Shown piece after piece: positions 35,697 to 44,736 of a DNA stretch of 64,000 nt. The position numbers and the translations under genes were made by a program. Under the pieces are notes generated by a model, which was not told the origin of the DNA, searched no databases, and was given only the letters and a program-made list of their open reading frames with translations. Source of the DNA: Betaproteobacteria bacterium (lineage in GTDB: Bacteria > Pseudomonadota > Gammaproteobacteria > Burkholderiales > Casimicrobiaceae). Positions within the stretch are counted from its first letter, which is position 1; each line of letters opens with the position of its first letter. The stretch is taken from positions 248,001 through 312,000 of the forward strand of contig JAAFJO010000005.1 in assembly GCA_013298145.1 (NCBI GenBank). The letters run 5' to 3'.

Positions 35697-36284
35697 CTAT
35701 CGCGCGGAATCCGGTGCGCGTGTGAGCGATGCGATCGCTACGGGGCCCTGTTTGTAGAGGATGTAATCAGCCTGATACTTCACGACCTCCCGCTTACCTT
35801 TGCTTGAGGCATCGCAAGTCATCGCTGGCGCAACGCCGCCCTTTGTTGCGACGCGCTGGATGTAGGTGACGCCTGTCATCATGCCGCTTCCGGTTGATGG
35901 GTTGGCTTTAACCAGCTGTAGCGGAATGCTGCCTGGGCTTGCGGGCGCGATGGCGAGCTGCGTTGCGGTCACCATGGAACCATCGGTTGATTTCCATGTG
36001 GCGGGCGGCCCGTAGTAGCTTCCAATGGCCTTGCCGCTCCGATCATTGAGCACTGCGACAGGACCGACAAAGGCCCATTCGAATTGCGCGGCCGCATCTT
36101 TCTTGTCGCGACATTCGTATGTGATCTCGCCGACGCCCACGCTTTCAAGGGCGACTCGATGACCCATCGGAGCCTTGACCGCATCGGGAAGCGCCGATTG
36201 ATCGAAGTTCGGTTGTGCGAATGATGCCGTACTGCAGCCAACGACAATGAGTGCTGCGAACGAGTATGGACGAATTCTGAGCAT
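35697..36284 (-). CDS. DUF3455-type secreted protein
   Basis: 195 residues with a signal peptide (FAALIVVGCSTASFAQ). The mature protein matches DUF3455: LESVGVGEITYECRDK, FEWAFVGPVAVLND and GSYYGPPATWKSTDGS, then PGSIPLQLVKA. The family is exported and of unknown function; homologues occur in stress-related settings. Two conserved cysteines probably form a disulfide. No operon partner. Confidence 0.85.
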   Translation of the reverse strand: MLRIRPYSFAALIVVGCSTASFAQPNFDQSALPDAVKAPMGHRVALESVGVGEITYECRDKKDAAAQFEWAFVGPVAVLNDRSGKAIGSYYGPPATWKSTDGSMVTATQLAIAPASPGSIPLQLVKANPSTGSGMMTGVTYIQRVATKGGVAPAMTCDASSKGKREVVKYQADYILYKQGPVAIASLTRAPDSAR

Positions 36285-36473
36285 GAGATCTCCTCACCAA
36301 AAGTGATCGAAAAGAAAAGAAGGATCGCCGCGCACGGGGGAAAAGGGCGCGGCGATGAGTGGGGTACGACCTAGTTCGCTCGTCGGATGCAACGTCGCGA
36401 CCGAGTTTGATCGCTTTGGTGAAACACGCCGAGTTTTAATAAAAAATTTACATAGGTTATTTCTATTAGATAA

Positions 36474-36529
36474 GGGCTAAAAAGAATAAAACAGTAAAGT
36501 CTATTTACCGTAAAAATGCAGCGTAGCCC
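36474..36529. repeat. TAGCCC-family inverted pair upstream of glnE end
   Basis: GGGCTA (36474-36479) and TAGCCC (36524-36529) face each other across 44 AT-rich bases. The flanks ATAAGGGCTAA and TAGCCCTGATTAAATAG match other copies. The whole gap 36285-36557 (273 bp) is AT-rich and holds no gene. Confidence 0.55.
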
Positions 36530-36557
36530 TGATTAAATAGATCACTAAGATAATTTG

Positions 36558-39191
36558 TTACGACGAACTTTCGGCGAGCGTTCGCTCAAAAAATTCAGTG
36601 ACAGCTGCCGCAAGTGGCTGTGCTTCCCCCACGCTCACACGAGCCTTTTCCGCGCCCCGCAGTCGTATTGCGTGTTGCATCTTACGCAGCTCACGATACG
36701 CATCGGCGGCGGCGTTTGCGATGCGATCACCGTCGCTTCCGATTAGGCCGAGTTCGCCCGCCCTTTTGGCGAGCGCGATGTTGCCATGATCGAGCCGCAT
36801 CGCTGGATGCGAAGCACCGTATCGGAGCACCAGTGCTTGCACCGCAAACTCCATATCGACCAGGCCGCCGCGATCATGTTTCAGGTCGAACAACTCGTCG
36901 CGCTCTCGGTTAGGATGCTCCCGCGCGATCCGCTCGCGCATCTCCAAAATGTCGCCACGCAATTGCCGCCAGTTGCGCGGAAGGGCGATGATGTCATCTC
37001 GGATTTTTTCGAACGCAGCGCCGAGCGTGCGATTGCCAGCTGCAAAACGTGCGCGCGTGATCGCTTGATGTTCCCAGGTCCACGCTTTTTCTCTCTGATA
37101 GGTGACAAACGCGTCGATTGTTGAGAGTAGGAGCCCGGACACGCCGTCGGGCCGAAGCCGCACATCGATCTCATAGGCGCGACCCGCAGGCGTTAACGTG
37201 GTGAGCCAGTTTTGAAGTCGTTGCGCCACGCGGGTGAGCTGATCACGAAAATCGGCCGCGTCGTTTGGCATCAAGAAAATCAGATCGAGATCGCTCGCGT
37301 AGCCAAGCTCTTTACTTCCCCATTTACCATACGCGATCACAGTGAGCGTCGCCGTCATTGGAAGTTTTGCTGCCGCCAAAAGCTTGCGCAGCGTAACGTC
37401 GACACAGACATCAGCCAGGGCGGAGAGATGGTCTGACAGCGACTCAACACTTAGCAAACCTGCGACATCTTTAAGTAGCAAGCGAAATACTTCGGCCTGC
37501 TGAAAGTGGCGTAGCGCATCCATCCCAGCCTCTGTGTCGTCGCCCAGAGCGGCAAGTGCCCGTGTAAGCTCCACGCGCCAATTTTCATAGTCGACAACAG
37601 AGCTGAGCGAGCGAGCATCGATCAGCTCATCCAGCAAAAGAGGGTGCGACATCAAATAGCGCGTTGCCCATTCGCTCGATGCGGCAAGATCAACCACGCG
37701 ACGCAGCGTTTCTGGGCGCTCGGTCATCAGTGCTAGATAACTTGACCGGCCCGCGACGCCAACCAAGAGATCGAGCGTTCGGGCGTGAGCATCACGCGGT
37801 GCCGATGTTTGCAACGCCAACTGAACCACGCGCGCAGCGAGGCTTTCAAGCCGCTGGCGGCTGTTAGCCGGGAGTGCACGGGCACGCACGCCTGTGAGTG
37901 TGGCTTGGTGATACCGCTCGATTTCCTCCGCGTTTGCGTAGCTCGCAAAGCCAATCGATGTGTCGTTCGTGTACGCATCGGGCTGGGTTGTCTCCGCATT
38001 GCCGATGCCAGCTAAGGTGGTTCGCGCGCTTTGCATACCGCCGAGCGTCTCATCGAAGAAGCGCGCCACGTCTTCACGAACTGCGTTTAGTCGGCGCGCG
38101 AAACTTGAAGTGTCCGACTCGCCTAGCGCGTCTGCCAGTGGGCCAAGCTCACTATCGTCGCGGGGAAGGGTTTGCGTTTGCAGATCATCGCGATACTGCA
38201 GCATGTGCTCAACCCGGCGCAAGTACCGATAGTGCGATGACATTTGCGCTGCGTCGCTCGAATTGAGATAGCCGAGTGATGCAAATGCGGAAAGCGCATC
38301 GAGCGTGTTTTTGGTTTGTAAGCGCGGGTCTCGGCCGCCGCGCAAAATTTGGCGCAACTGCACGCCAAACTCGAGTTCTCGAATCCCGCCGCGCCCCAGC
38401 TTCACGTTGTTCGGATCAGTTTTTTCAGCACGCAGTTGGCGATGCAGATCGCGAACGCCGTCTATCGCATCGAAGTCAAGGTAGCGACGAAACACAAAAG
38501 GGGTCACCAGCGACTGCACGGCACCGGCGAGCGGACCGGCGACGACTCGCGCGCGAAGCCACGCCAAGCGCTCCCAGGTTCGCCCTTGGGTAACGAAATA
38601 CGTCTCAAGGAAATCAAGCGTTGGCACCATCGGGCCAGCGCTCCCGTAAGGGCGCAAGCGCGTGTCAACGCGAAAGACAAAATCGCCCTCCACTTCGCGA
38701 TCGAGCGAACGAGTGACCGCATTCGCGATGCGATTCATCCGCTCAATTTGATCGCTCGTTGGCTCGTCGCAAACAAACACAATGTCGATGTCAGACGACA
38801 CGTTGAGCTCATAGCCGCCGAGTTTTCCCATTCCGATCACAGAGAGCTGCCCGAGCGTTTCGCTCGTTTCGCCCACCTTCTCGAGTTGCGCCTGGAGAGC
38901 CACGTCTACGCACAGATCGGCAAATTCGGACAAGTCGGAAACGAGCTCCGTATGGTCAGCGGCAAACGAGATGTCTCTTACGACGCTTCGCAGCATGGCC
39001 TCTCGCCGGATTTTGCGAAGGCTCTCATCAAGCGATTCGCTTGGACAGGCCGCGAGCGCTTTTCGCCACTCAGTGATGGGGAAGCGTGACTGCGGGTTTG
39101 CGAGGACACGGCTAACTGTCTCTGGATCACGACGGCTGAGCTTATCCGCGTAGCGCGAATATCGGAACGCAAGCGATATTGAGTCGGTCAC
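36558..39191 (-). CDS. glnE: Bifunctional glutamine synthetase adenylyltransferase/deadenylylase
   Basis: 877 residues. Two nucleotidyltransferase domains with GS-x10-D-x-D motifs: the N-terminal deadenylylase with MGKLGGYELNVSSDIDIVFV and the C-terminal adenylylase with AYGKWGSKELGYASDLDLIF. It modifies glutamine synthetase in response to PII and glutamine. The start is GTG. It is divergent from yhdP with only 50 bp between start codons, so their promoters must overlap. The length is slightly short of E. coli GlnE (946). Confidence 0.95.
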   Translation of the reverse strand: MTDSISLAFRYSRYADKLSRRDPETVSRVLANPQSRFPITEWRKALAACPSESLDESLRKIRREAMLRSVVRDISFAADHTELVSDLSEFADLCVDVALQAQLEKVGETSETLGQLSVIGMGKLGGYELNVSSDIDIVFVCDEPTSDQIERMNRIANAVTRSLDREVEGDFVFRVDTRLRPYGSAGPMVPTLDFLETYFVTQGRTWERLAWLRARVVAGPLAGAVQSLVTPFVFRRYLDFDAIDGVRDLHRQLRAEKTDPNNVKLGRGGIRELEFGVQLRQILRGGRDPRLQTKNTLDALSAFASLGYLNSSDAAQMSSHYRYLRRVEHMLQYRDDLQTQTLPRDDSELGPLADALGESDTSSFARRLNAVREDVARFFDETLGGMQSARTTLAGIGNAETTQPDAYTNDTSIGFASYANAEEIERYHQATLTGVRARALPANSRQRLESLAARVVQLALQTSAPRDAHARTLDLLVGVAGRSSYLALMTERPETLRRVVDLAASSEWATRYLMSHPLLLDELIDARSLSSVVDYENWRVELTRALAALGDDTEAGMDALRHFQQAEVFRLLLKDVAGLLSVESLSDHLSALADVCVDVTLRKLLAAAKLPMTATLTVIAYGKWGSKELGYASDLDLIFLMPNDAADFRDQLTRVAQRLQNWLTTLTPAGRAYEIDVRLRPDGVSGLLLSTIDAFVTYQREKAWTWEHQAITRARFAAGNRTLGAAFEKIRDDIIALPRNWRQLRGDILEMRERIAREHPNRERDELFDLKHDRGGLVDMEFAVQALVLRYGASHPAMRLDHGNIALAKRAGELGLIGSDGDRIANAAADAYRELRKMQHAIRLRGAEKARVSVGEAQPLAAAVTEFFERTLAESSS

Positions 39192-39241
39192 AGTGCTTGA
39201 GAGTGGTATCGATAGAATCGAAATAGAGTAGCACGCCCCGA

Positions 39242-42200
39242 ATGCCGAACGAACCCCCGATCATTGCCGCTGAGACCAATCATTCGTTAGTTGAGCGAGT
39301 TGAAGCAGTTGTGGACGCTGCAGAGCGCTCATTGGGTAGCCGCACGCTGACCTTTTGCGTACGAACACTCTTTTGGCTGACGCTCGCCACGGTAGCGCTT
39401 TTCTTGGGCGTTATCGCGCTCACACGCTTCTGGCTCGTTCCCAATGCGGATTCGTTCCGGCCCCAAATTGTTGAAGAGCTCTCGCGTTTAACCAAACAGC
39501 GCGTCGCGTTGGGCTCTTTTGATGCAGGCTGGAACGGTTGGTCACCCGAGTTTAAGGTGACCCGCCTGCAGGTACTCGATGCTAAAGGGCGCGCGTTGCT
39601 GGAATTGCCGGAAGTTGAGACAACGATTTCGTGGCGATCAATTTTCGCGTTTGAACCGCGACTTTCGAGCCTCACCATACGCTCCCCGCGAGTCGTTGTG
39701 CGCAGGGACGAAGCGAATCGACTGAGCATCGCCGGTTTTGACGTTGATCTGTCGAGCACTGAGCCCGGCGATCCTGCGATGCTTGAATGGTTGCTCCGTC
39801 AGCGATATGTGCAGATTGAGGGCGGAGAAATCGAATGGCAGGATGCGTGGAGAAACCTCCCGCCTTTGCGTTTGCGTGATGTAAATATTCGGCTTCAAAA
39901 CGACGGCAGTCGACATCGGATGGGCTTACGGGCGGTACCGTCAACCGCGATTGCTTCGCCGATTGAGCTTCGTTCTGAATTTCGCGGTTCGGATTTGCGA
40001 AAAATAAACGACTGGGGCGGCAGCGCGTACGTACGCGTGGACTATGCCAATATCGGCGAGCTAGCCAAATATTTGCCGCTTCCCGTCGAAGTACTCCGCG
40101 GTGACGGAGGACTTCGTGCATGGTTTGATTTCGACAACGGACGTGCCGTGTCGGTGACAACCGACTTAGTGTTACGCGACGCGCAACTGCGCGTTCGAAG
40201 CGATTCAAGCGCCCGCGTCACAGCATCGAAGCCCCCGCTGGCTGCGGGCGCTAATGGCGCAACTGCTGCGCTTCCGGTCAGCAATTTACCCATCGCGTTT
40301 TCGGAAGTGAGCGGACGACTCGAGTGGCGCGACGAAAATTTAGGCAATGCGTTCGAGCGATTCGTTAAACGGCTCACGCCGGAGAGTAGCGAGCGCTGGA
40401 AGCTCACCGATGTAAAAGTCACACCTGTAGATCGTCCCGCGCTCAACCCATTTAGCGCGGAGCTCTCGTTAACGGTTGATACGAGGCAAACGACGAGAGG
40501 TGAGTTGAAGGCATCCAGTCTCGATCTAAAAGCAATGGATGTTTTGCAAGGCTCGCTCGCACCCCTATTGCCATCGTCGCTTACCCATCAAAAATTCCTT
40601 AGCTCACCCCGGGGACAGATCAGTGGTGTGCGGGCAAGCTGGCAGCTTGATGCTGAGCCAATTCGCTTCGAGGTGGTTGCACAACTCAACGACGTTGCGT
40701 GGCAGCGCGGCACGCTGCCTGGCGTTACAGGTCTCGCAGGCCAGTTAAACGCCACCGAAAAGAACGGCAGTTTACGATTTGACGCCGGCGGTCAAATCCC
40801 CCCCACGATTTTCGAAAGATGGTCCACAAAAAAGGTCGCATCATCAAAGCCAACGCCACAGAAGGCTGGAGCGTCCTCGGGGCTTACGCTTGATTTCGGT
40901 GATTGGTTCGTTGAGCCGCTGAATCTGGGCGTCGTTGGCGGCGCATTGCGCTGGGAGAACTCCGAGCCGAGCGCGGCTCGCCTGGCGGCACAGCAGCCCT
41001 CGGCGCTCGCCGGTAAAGGTGTGCCGCTAAAGTGGCTCGTATCAATTGATGCGCTTAGCATCGCGAACGCGGACGCGCGCGCCACATTCAACGGCACGTG
41101 GCGAAACGATGAGCTCGGGCCGGGTGTGGCGAAAATTTCAGGGAAGATCGAGTCCGCGGATGCGCTTGCCGTGCATCGTTACCTGCCCAAGGCAGTCGGT
41201 GAAACCACCAGAATGTGGGTGCGAGAGGCGATAGATGCGGGCCGAATCAACAACGCCACGTTTAGTTTGGACGGCGCACTGTGGCATTTCCCGTTCGCTG
41301 ACGGCAAGCACGGCAATTTCGAGTTAAGCGCCCCGTTAAGCGGGGTGATCGTTGATTACGCCGACGGCTGGCCCCGTGCGGAAAACATCGATGGAACACT
41401 CAACTTTCGCGGCGCGACGCTTAGCGCGGATGTGGAGCGGGCGACCATTGCTGGTGCGGAGGTCGCGGCTACTCAGCTGCGTATCGCGGACATGATGGCA
41501 AGCGGGTCAACCGTGGAGATCAAGGGATTGGCGCAATCCTCGCTCGAAAATTACCTCCGATTCATTGCCAGCAGTCCCGTGAACCGTTTGCTTGACGGCT
41601 TTACCGAGCGCGCGAAAGGCAGTGGCGCTGCAAAACTATCACTGGCCCTCGCAATCCCGATTCAGCAGGCCGACCGGGTGAAAGTAGATGGCGAGGTCTT
41701 TTTTGAAAACAACCGGATTGAGCTTGGGGGTGATATTCCGCCGCTCGATGCGGTTAATGGTCGAATTCGCTTCACCGAAAAGTCTGTCGGCTCACGAGAG
41801 CTCAGGGCGGTGGCTTTCGGGGGCCCTGTAGTCATTGACGTTGCAACGGATGCGGGTGGCGTCATTAAGACTGTAGCTTCAGGCAAGGCGGACCTTGCGA
41901 AGGTGCGCGACGCGTACGACTACCCTTTGCTCGATCAGCTGCGCGGCGTCGTCGACTGGAAGCTTGATGCTCAAGCGGCGACGCGAAACAACGCGGCGCT
42001 GCCAACGATTTCGTTGAGCGGGACGCTTTCCCCGCAGACATTACCGATTGATCGGGTCTACCAAGTAGGCGTTGGCCCGCGGGATTTGACTCAACCCATC
42101 GCGTTTTCGCTGGTGCGCTCGTCCCAGGCGGAAGGGCGTGACCGCCTAGAGTTTGAGCTTCCGTCGCTCTTGCACGCAATCGTGGAACGCGCGCCCGCTA

Positions 42201-43621
42201 AGGGAAGCGCTCCGCGAGTGGTGGAACGGGCAGTCGTTGACCTAGGCGCCCAGAAAACGACGCTTCCCGCGCGCGGCTACTCTGTTCGCGGTGAGCTCAC
42301 AAAACTTGATGCAGATGCCGCGCTTGATGTGTTGCCCGCGCTGGGTGCCGGCAACGCGCGGAATGTCGGCGGATTGCAAGGCGAGCTTAATTCGCCTGAC
42401 TTCGTCAACGTCAACCTCCGCGCAGAACGCGCGCTCGTGTTTGGCCATGTTCTAAACGATGCCAGCTTGCGCGCTCAACCAGGCGTTGGGCGTTGGCGAT
42501 TAGCGCTACGAAGTAAAGAGGCAACAGGATTGATTTCTGTCGAATCGTCGGCGGATAACGGCGCGGTCAACGCGTTAGCCGTTCGACTCCAACGCTTCTC
42601 ACTACCCAACGCAATGACCGAGAAAGATCGGCTCGCGGCCGCGCCGACGGGGCCGCTGCCTGCAACGGCAGCAGCGCCCGCCAACGCCACAACCGCTCGA
42701 TGGCCCAAACTCGACCTCACTGCGGAGAGTTTCGTAAGCGACGGGCGCGAACTTGGCAAGCTTGAAATTGCGGCCCAGCCTGGACGCGATGAGTGGCGGA
42801 TTGATCGGGTTCGCCTGACGAGCGCGGATGGATCGCTCGAAGCGAAGGGACGTTGGCAACTTCCTGCGCTCGGAGCCAGCCAACGCGGGAACGGCAATAC
42901 TGCGGTGGACGTTGCGCTTGATTGGAAAGACGCGGGTAAATTCATGCAGCGCTTTGGCTTCCCAAAAGGCGTAGAGCGCGGCGAAGGGCAGTTACGCGGA
43001 GAGCTTTCCTGGGCGGGTTCGCCCTCGGAATTTGGCTATGACAAGTTAGACGGAAAAATTGCGCTGAAGACCGGTTCGGGGCGGTTCACTGAAATGGACC
43101 CGGGCATTGGCAAGTTGCTCGGGGTGATTTCGCTGCAATCAATTCCTCGACGCCTGACATTTAACTTTGATGACTTATTTGGGCGCGGCTACGCGTTCGA
43201 CACTATCGGTGCTGAGGTGGCGATCAGCAAAGGCAAAGCGCGAACCGAAAATTTTGAAATCGCGGGGCCAGCTGCTCGTGTTGAGATTCGCGGTGATGCG
43301 GAATTGGATCGTGAAACCGCGCAGCTCCGAGTGCGCGTGTTTCCAAGTATTTCGGTGGCGACCGCCATTGGGATCGGGCTTGCCACCGCCAATCCCGCCA
43401 TCGGCGCGGCGGCCTGGCTTGGGCAGAAGATCGCACGCGATCCCGTCGAGCGATTGCTGATGTCGGAGTTTGAAATCAGTGGTTCGTGGGCCAATCCTGA
43501 TGTGAAACAAACGCGCGGCGTCGGCGCGGTCGCCGCCGAAGCACGCGAGACAGAGGTGGGCCCTATCCCAACACCCGCAACGCCCGCAGCACCTGCCACG
43601 CCCGCGCCTGCACAGCGCTAG
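39242..43621 (+). CDS. yhdP: YhdP-family AsmA-like inner-membrane protein
   Basis: 1459 residues. One N-terminal membrane helix (WLTLATVALFLGVIALTRFW) is followed by a very long periplasmic beta-rich region and the DUF3971/TIGR02099 C-terminal part (LGVISLQSIPRRLTFNFDDL, GIGLATANPAIGAAAWLGQK). YhdP, TamB and YdbH form bridge-like structures that carry phospholipids to the outer membrane. The C-terminal end is low-complexity Pro/Ala. The glnE-yhdP divergence is common in betaproteobacteria. Confidence 0.92.
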   Translation: MPNEPPIIAAETNHSLVERVEAVVDAAERSLGSRTLTFCVRTLFWLTLATVALFLGVIALTRFWLVPNADSFRPQIVEELSRLTKQRVALGSFDAGWNGWSPEFKVTRLQVLDAKGRALLELPEVETTISWRSIFAFEPRLSSLTIRSPRVVVRRDEANRLSIAGFDVDLSSTEPGDPAMLEWLLRQRYVQIEGGEIEWQDAWRNLPPLRLRDVNIRLQNDGSRHRMGLRAVPSTAIASPIELRSEFRGSDLRKINDWGGSAYVRVDYANIGELAKYLPLPVEVLRGDGGLRAWFDFDNGRAVSVTTDLVLRDAQLRVRSDSSARVTASKPPLAAGANGATAALPVSNLPIAFSEVSGRLEWRDENLGNAFERFVKRLTPESSERWKLTDVKVTPVDRPALNPFSAELSLTVDTRQTTRGELKASSLDLKAMDVLQGSLAPLLPSSLTHQKFLSSPRGQISGVRASWQLDAEPIRFEVVAQLNDVAWQRGTLPGVTGLAGQLNATEKNGSLRFDAGGQIPPTIFERWSTKKVASSKPTPQKAGASSGLTLDFGDWFVEPLNLGVVGGALRWENSEPSAARLAAQQPSALAGKGVPLKWLVSIDALSIANADARATFNGTWRNDELGPGVAKISGKIESADALAVHRYLPKAVGETTRMWVREAIDAGRINNATFSLDGALWHFPFADGKHGNFELSAPLSGVIVDYADGWPRAENIDGTLNFRGATLSADVERATIAGAEVAATQLRIADMMASGSTVEIKGLAQSSLENYLRFIASSPVNRLLDGFTERAKGSGAAKLSLALAIPIQQADRVKVDGEVFFENNRIELGGDIPPLDAVNGRIRFTEKSVGSRELRAVAFGGPVVIDVATDAGGVIKTVASGKADLAKVRDAYDYPLLDQLRGVVDWKLDAQAATRNNAALPTISLSGTLSPQTLPIDRVYQVGVGPRDLTQPIAFSLVRSSQAEGRDRLEFELPSLLHAIVERAPAKGSAPRVVERAVVDLGAQKTTLPARGYSVRGELTKLDADAALDVLPALGAGNARNVGGLQGELNSPDFVNVNLRAERALVFGHVLNDASLRAQPGVGRWRLALRSKEATGLISVESSADNGAVNALAVRLQRFSLPNAMTEKDRLAAAPTGPLPATAAAPANATTARWPKLDLTAESFVSDGRELGKLEIAAQPGRDEWRIDRVRLTSADGSLEAKGRWQLPALGASQRGNGNTAVDVALDWKDAGKFMQRFGFPKGVERGEGQLRGELSWAGSPSEFGYDKLDGKIALKTGSGRFTEMDPGIGKLLGVISLQSIPRRLTFNFDDLFGRGYAFDTIGAEVAISKGKARTENFEIAGPAARVEIRGDAELDRETAQLRVRVFPSISVATAIGIGLATANPAIGAAAWLGQKIARDPVERLLMSEFEISGSWANPDVKQTRGVGAVAAEARETEVGPIPTPATPAAPATPAPAQR

Positions 43622-43854
43622 TGACATTGCGTGGGAGACGTTGAAACAGCGCGCATGGCGCAGTGTGCGGCGCATCGGGATGACTGATCCTATGAGCCAA
43701 ACGTCGCGGCGTGTGCGCGAGACTTTGCCGCCACTTAAGCACGATCATTCCGATGCGTCGTTGCTAATGCTCCGCATGCACTCGCGAGGCTGTTGCTGCC
43801 CCGATTACATGTCCGTAGATTTAGCGGGTTACGAGCTACGCCCCTGAGGTTCAA

Positions 43855-44694
43855 CTACGCTCGTGCAATCGGGTTCTCCGGATGCGTGCACCACTCGCTC
43901 CAACTGCCGGGATAGAGCCTGCTGCCTGACAGCCCAGCATGTTCCATGGCAAGCATGTTGGCGAGCGCGGATACGCCACTTCCACACTGATGTATGACTT
44001 GCTGCGGACTGCGGCTAGCAAGGATCGCTTCGAATTCGGCTCTGAGCTCCGTGGCCGGTTTGAAAACGCCATCACGCAAGTTCTGCGTAAACGGGCGATT
44101 GATCGCGCCTGGGATGTGGCCAGCGACGGGATCGATTGGTTCGACTTCGCCGCGAAACCGTTCTGGCGCACGCGCATCAATGATGCGAGATTCTGGCGCG
44201 GTCAGCGCTTTTCTCAGCTCGATCATGTTGACCCGCATCGATTCTTGCGCTCTTCCCACGTACTCGCGTTGGGCTCGCGTGGGAATTACGGTGTCCACGG
44301 AGCGTGCTTCCTGCGTCCATCGCGCATAGCCACCGTCCAGCACATAAACCTCATCGTGTCCCATCCAGCGCAGCATCCACCACAGGCGCCCCGCGTACAT
44401 CGCGCTCCCCTGATCGTAGATCACGATCTTCGACGTGCGATCAATCCCTTTTTGACCGAGGGTATGTGCGAATGCGTCGGGCGCGGGCAATGGGTGACGC
44501 CCATTCTTCCCATTTTTTTCTGCGGCGAGATCATGATCGATCGAGAAGAAAATTGCCCCTGGCAAATGACCGTTCGAATACGCCTCGCGCCCCCACTGTG
44601 GATTAGCGAGCTCATGTCGAGTATCGACGACGACGCACGTTGGGGTGTCGATTTCCAAGGCGAGCTGGGCGGTGCTGATGAGAGGCGAGGGCAT
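43855..44694 (-). CDS. sseA: 3-mercaptopyruvate-type sulfurtransferase
   Basis: 279 residues in two rhodanese domains. The C-terminal active-site loop is HQCGSGVSA, the CGSGV(T/S) form associated with mercaptopyruvate rather than thiosulfate as donor. It moves sulfane sulfur to cyanide or thiols in the cytoplasm. Start ATG at MPSPLISTAQLA. It is convergent with yhdP across a 233-bp gap without a credible gene and precedes, in transcription order after, dnaG. Confidence 0.92.
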   Translation of the reverse strand: MPSPLISTAQLALEIDTPTCVVVDTRHELANPQWGREAYSNGHLPGAIFFSIDHDLAAEKNGKNGRHPLPAPDAFAHTLGQKGIDRTSKIVIYDQGSAMYAGRLWWMLRWMGHDEVYVLDGGYARWTQEARSVDTVIPTRAQREYVGRAQESMRVNMIELRKALTAPESRIIDARAPERFRGEVEPIDPVAGHIPGAINRPFTQNLRDGVFKPATELRAEFEAILASRSPQQVIHQCGSGVSALANMLAMEHAGLSGSRLYPGSWSEWCTHPENPIARA

Positions 44695-44736
44695 GTTTTG
44701 GTGTGTTGTGGACGCGGCTAATATCGCGCGTGGAGG

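Noticed and set aside
43641..43847. 68-codon open frame between yhdP and sseA with CCCPDY motif
   Set aside because: No ribosome site, no family resemblance and codon use unlike neighbours. The gap is left as non-coding, though a tiny gene is not excluded.
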